Assembly (NCBI RefSeq): GCF_041734735.1
Contig: NC_134903.1
Coordinates: forward strand, 12,046,851 to 12,110,850
DNA: 64,000 bases
Origin: Babylonia areolata
Lineage: Eukaryota; Mollusca; Gastropoda; Neogastropoda; Buccinidae
Direction of reading: 5' to 3'
Part shown: piece by piece, positions 63,566 through 64,000 of the stretch
Numbering within the stretch: the first letter of the stretch is position 1
Layout: the number at the start of each line of letters is the position of its first letter
Translations under genes and position numbers: made by a program
Notes under the pieces: model-generated
What the model was told of the DNA's origin: nothing
Databases searched by the model: none
What the model saw: the letters and a program-made list of their open reading frames with translations, nothing else

Positions 63566-64000
63566 TTTTTTTTTTTTTTTTTTCCCCTCCCGGACTTTCT
63601 TGGGTCGACCACCGTTTTATTTTGTATATGAATTTATTATAACAGTTCAGAGTAGATGGAAAAGAAAGGGGGAAAAAACAAAGAAAAAAAAAAAAAAATA
63701 CAATGTACATTAACAATAACATAGTCATCATAAGTCATTATACTTATAATATATTGTTCTATCAATTTGGTCAAGGTGGACACATTTTCATCATGTGTAA
63801 CAGTGCAGTTTTATAACATATAATAGACATTATTCCTAGCATCGGCATAGTGTTATGGACACTTTGCTTAGCTAATGTAATGTGGAAAGAACACAACCCA
63901 CTCATGGGATATCTTATATATGAACACATTTCCTCTAGTTTTCTATACGTGACTATAAAAAAACACCCATTACACAGTCATGTTAAACATTGTTACTGCA
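63566..64000. other. No gene seen
   Basis: T and A runs, then AT-rich sequence to the window end. Confidence 0.4.

Noticed and set aside
1-64000. LTR retrotransposons, endogenous viral elements or Polintons
   Set aside because: No gag, protease, integrase, capsid or long terminal repeats were seen on either strand.

Overview
The window looks like nuclear DNA of a mollusc, most likely a gastropod. Genes are split by long GT-AG introns. The DNA between exons is full of CA/GT and GA microsatellites, tRNA-derived SINEs with RNA polymerase III boxes, 5'-truncated LINEs and TTAA-flanked DNA transposons. The taxon is inferred from protein similarity and repeat style recalled from memory, not from a search. 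I saw no LTR retroelement, Polinton, CRISPR array, rRNA gene or convincing stand-alone tRNA gene.

Three host genes are supported. (1) 38955-62938, + strand: twelve exons of the DExH-box RNA helicase DHX29. They cover 556 codons from the start Met to just before the helicase core, which must lie beyond the right edge. Every splice phase agrees and the exon lengths sum to a multiple of three. (2) 36791-29747, - strand: a complete three-exon gene for a 312-residue Fe(II)/2-oxoglutarate dioxygenase of the phytanoyl-CoA dioxygenase (PhyH) family, divergent from DHX29. A broken LINE lies in its 4.8 kb first intron. (3) Left end, - strand: two exons of an unidentified coiled-coil protein (7386-7267 and 3729-3537). 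A small exon at 19791-19765, with a promoter-like region behind it, may be its start.

Layout: 1-2310 GA minisatellite; 2.5-8.2 kb coiled-coil exons set in exon-derived tandem arrays; 8.5-20 kb SINEs, simple repeats and sparse AT-rich DNA; 21-24.7 kb fragments of two LINEs; 25-29 kb SINEs and tandem duplications; 29.7-36.8 kb PhyH gene with its LINE; 36.8-38.9 kb divergent intergenic region; 38.9-62.9 kb DHX29; 62.9-64 kb DHX29 intron.

The most striking pattern is that tandem repeats have repeatedly grown out of exon-intron borders. Six borders in three genes (coiled-coil exons at 3537 and 7267, PhyH exon 2, and DHX29 exons 6, 7 and 9) have extra copies of the exon edge plus its splice site in the adjacent intron. 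At 6943-7266 the copies are 54 bp apart and open in frame, so choice of splice donor could change the protein in 18-residue steps. At 57648-57689 a 42-nt copy of the end of DHX29 exon 9 keeps both splice signals and matching phase, like a newborn cassette exon.
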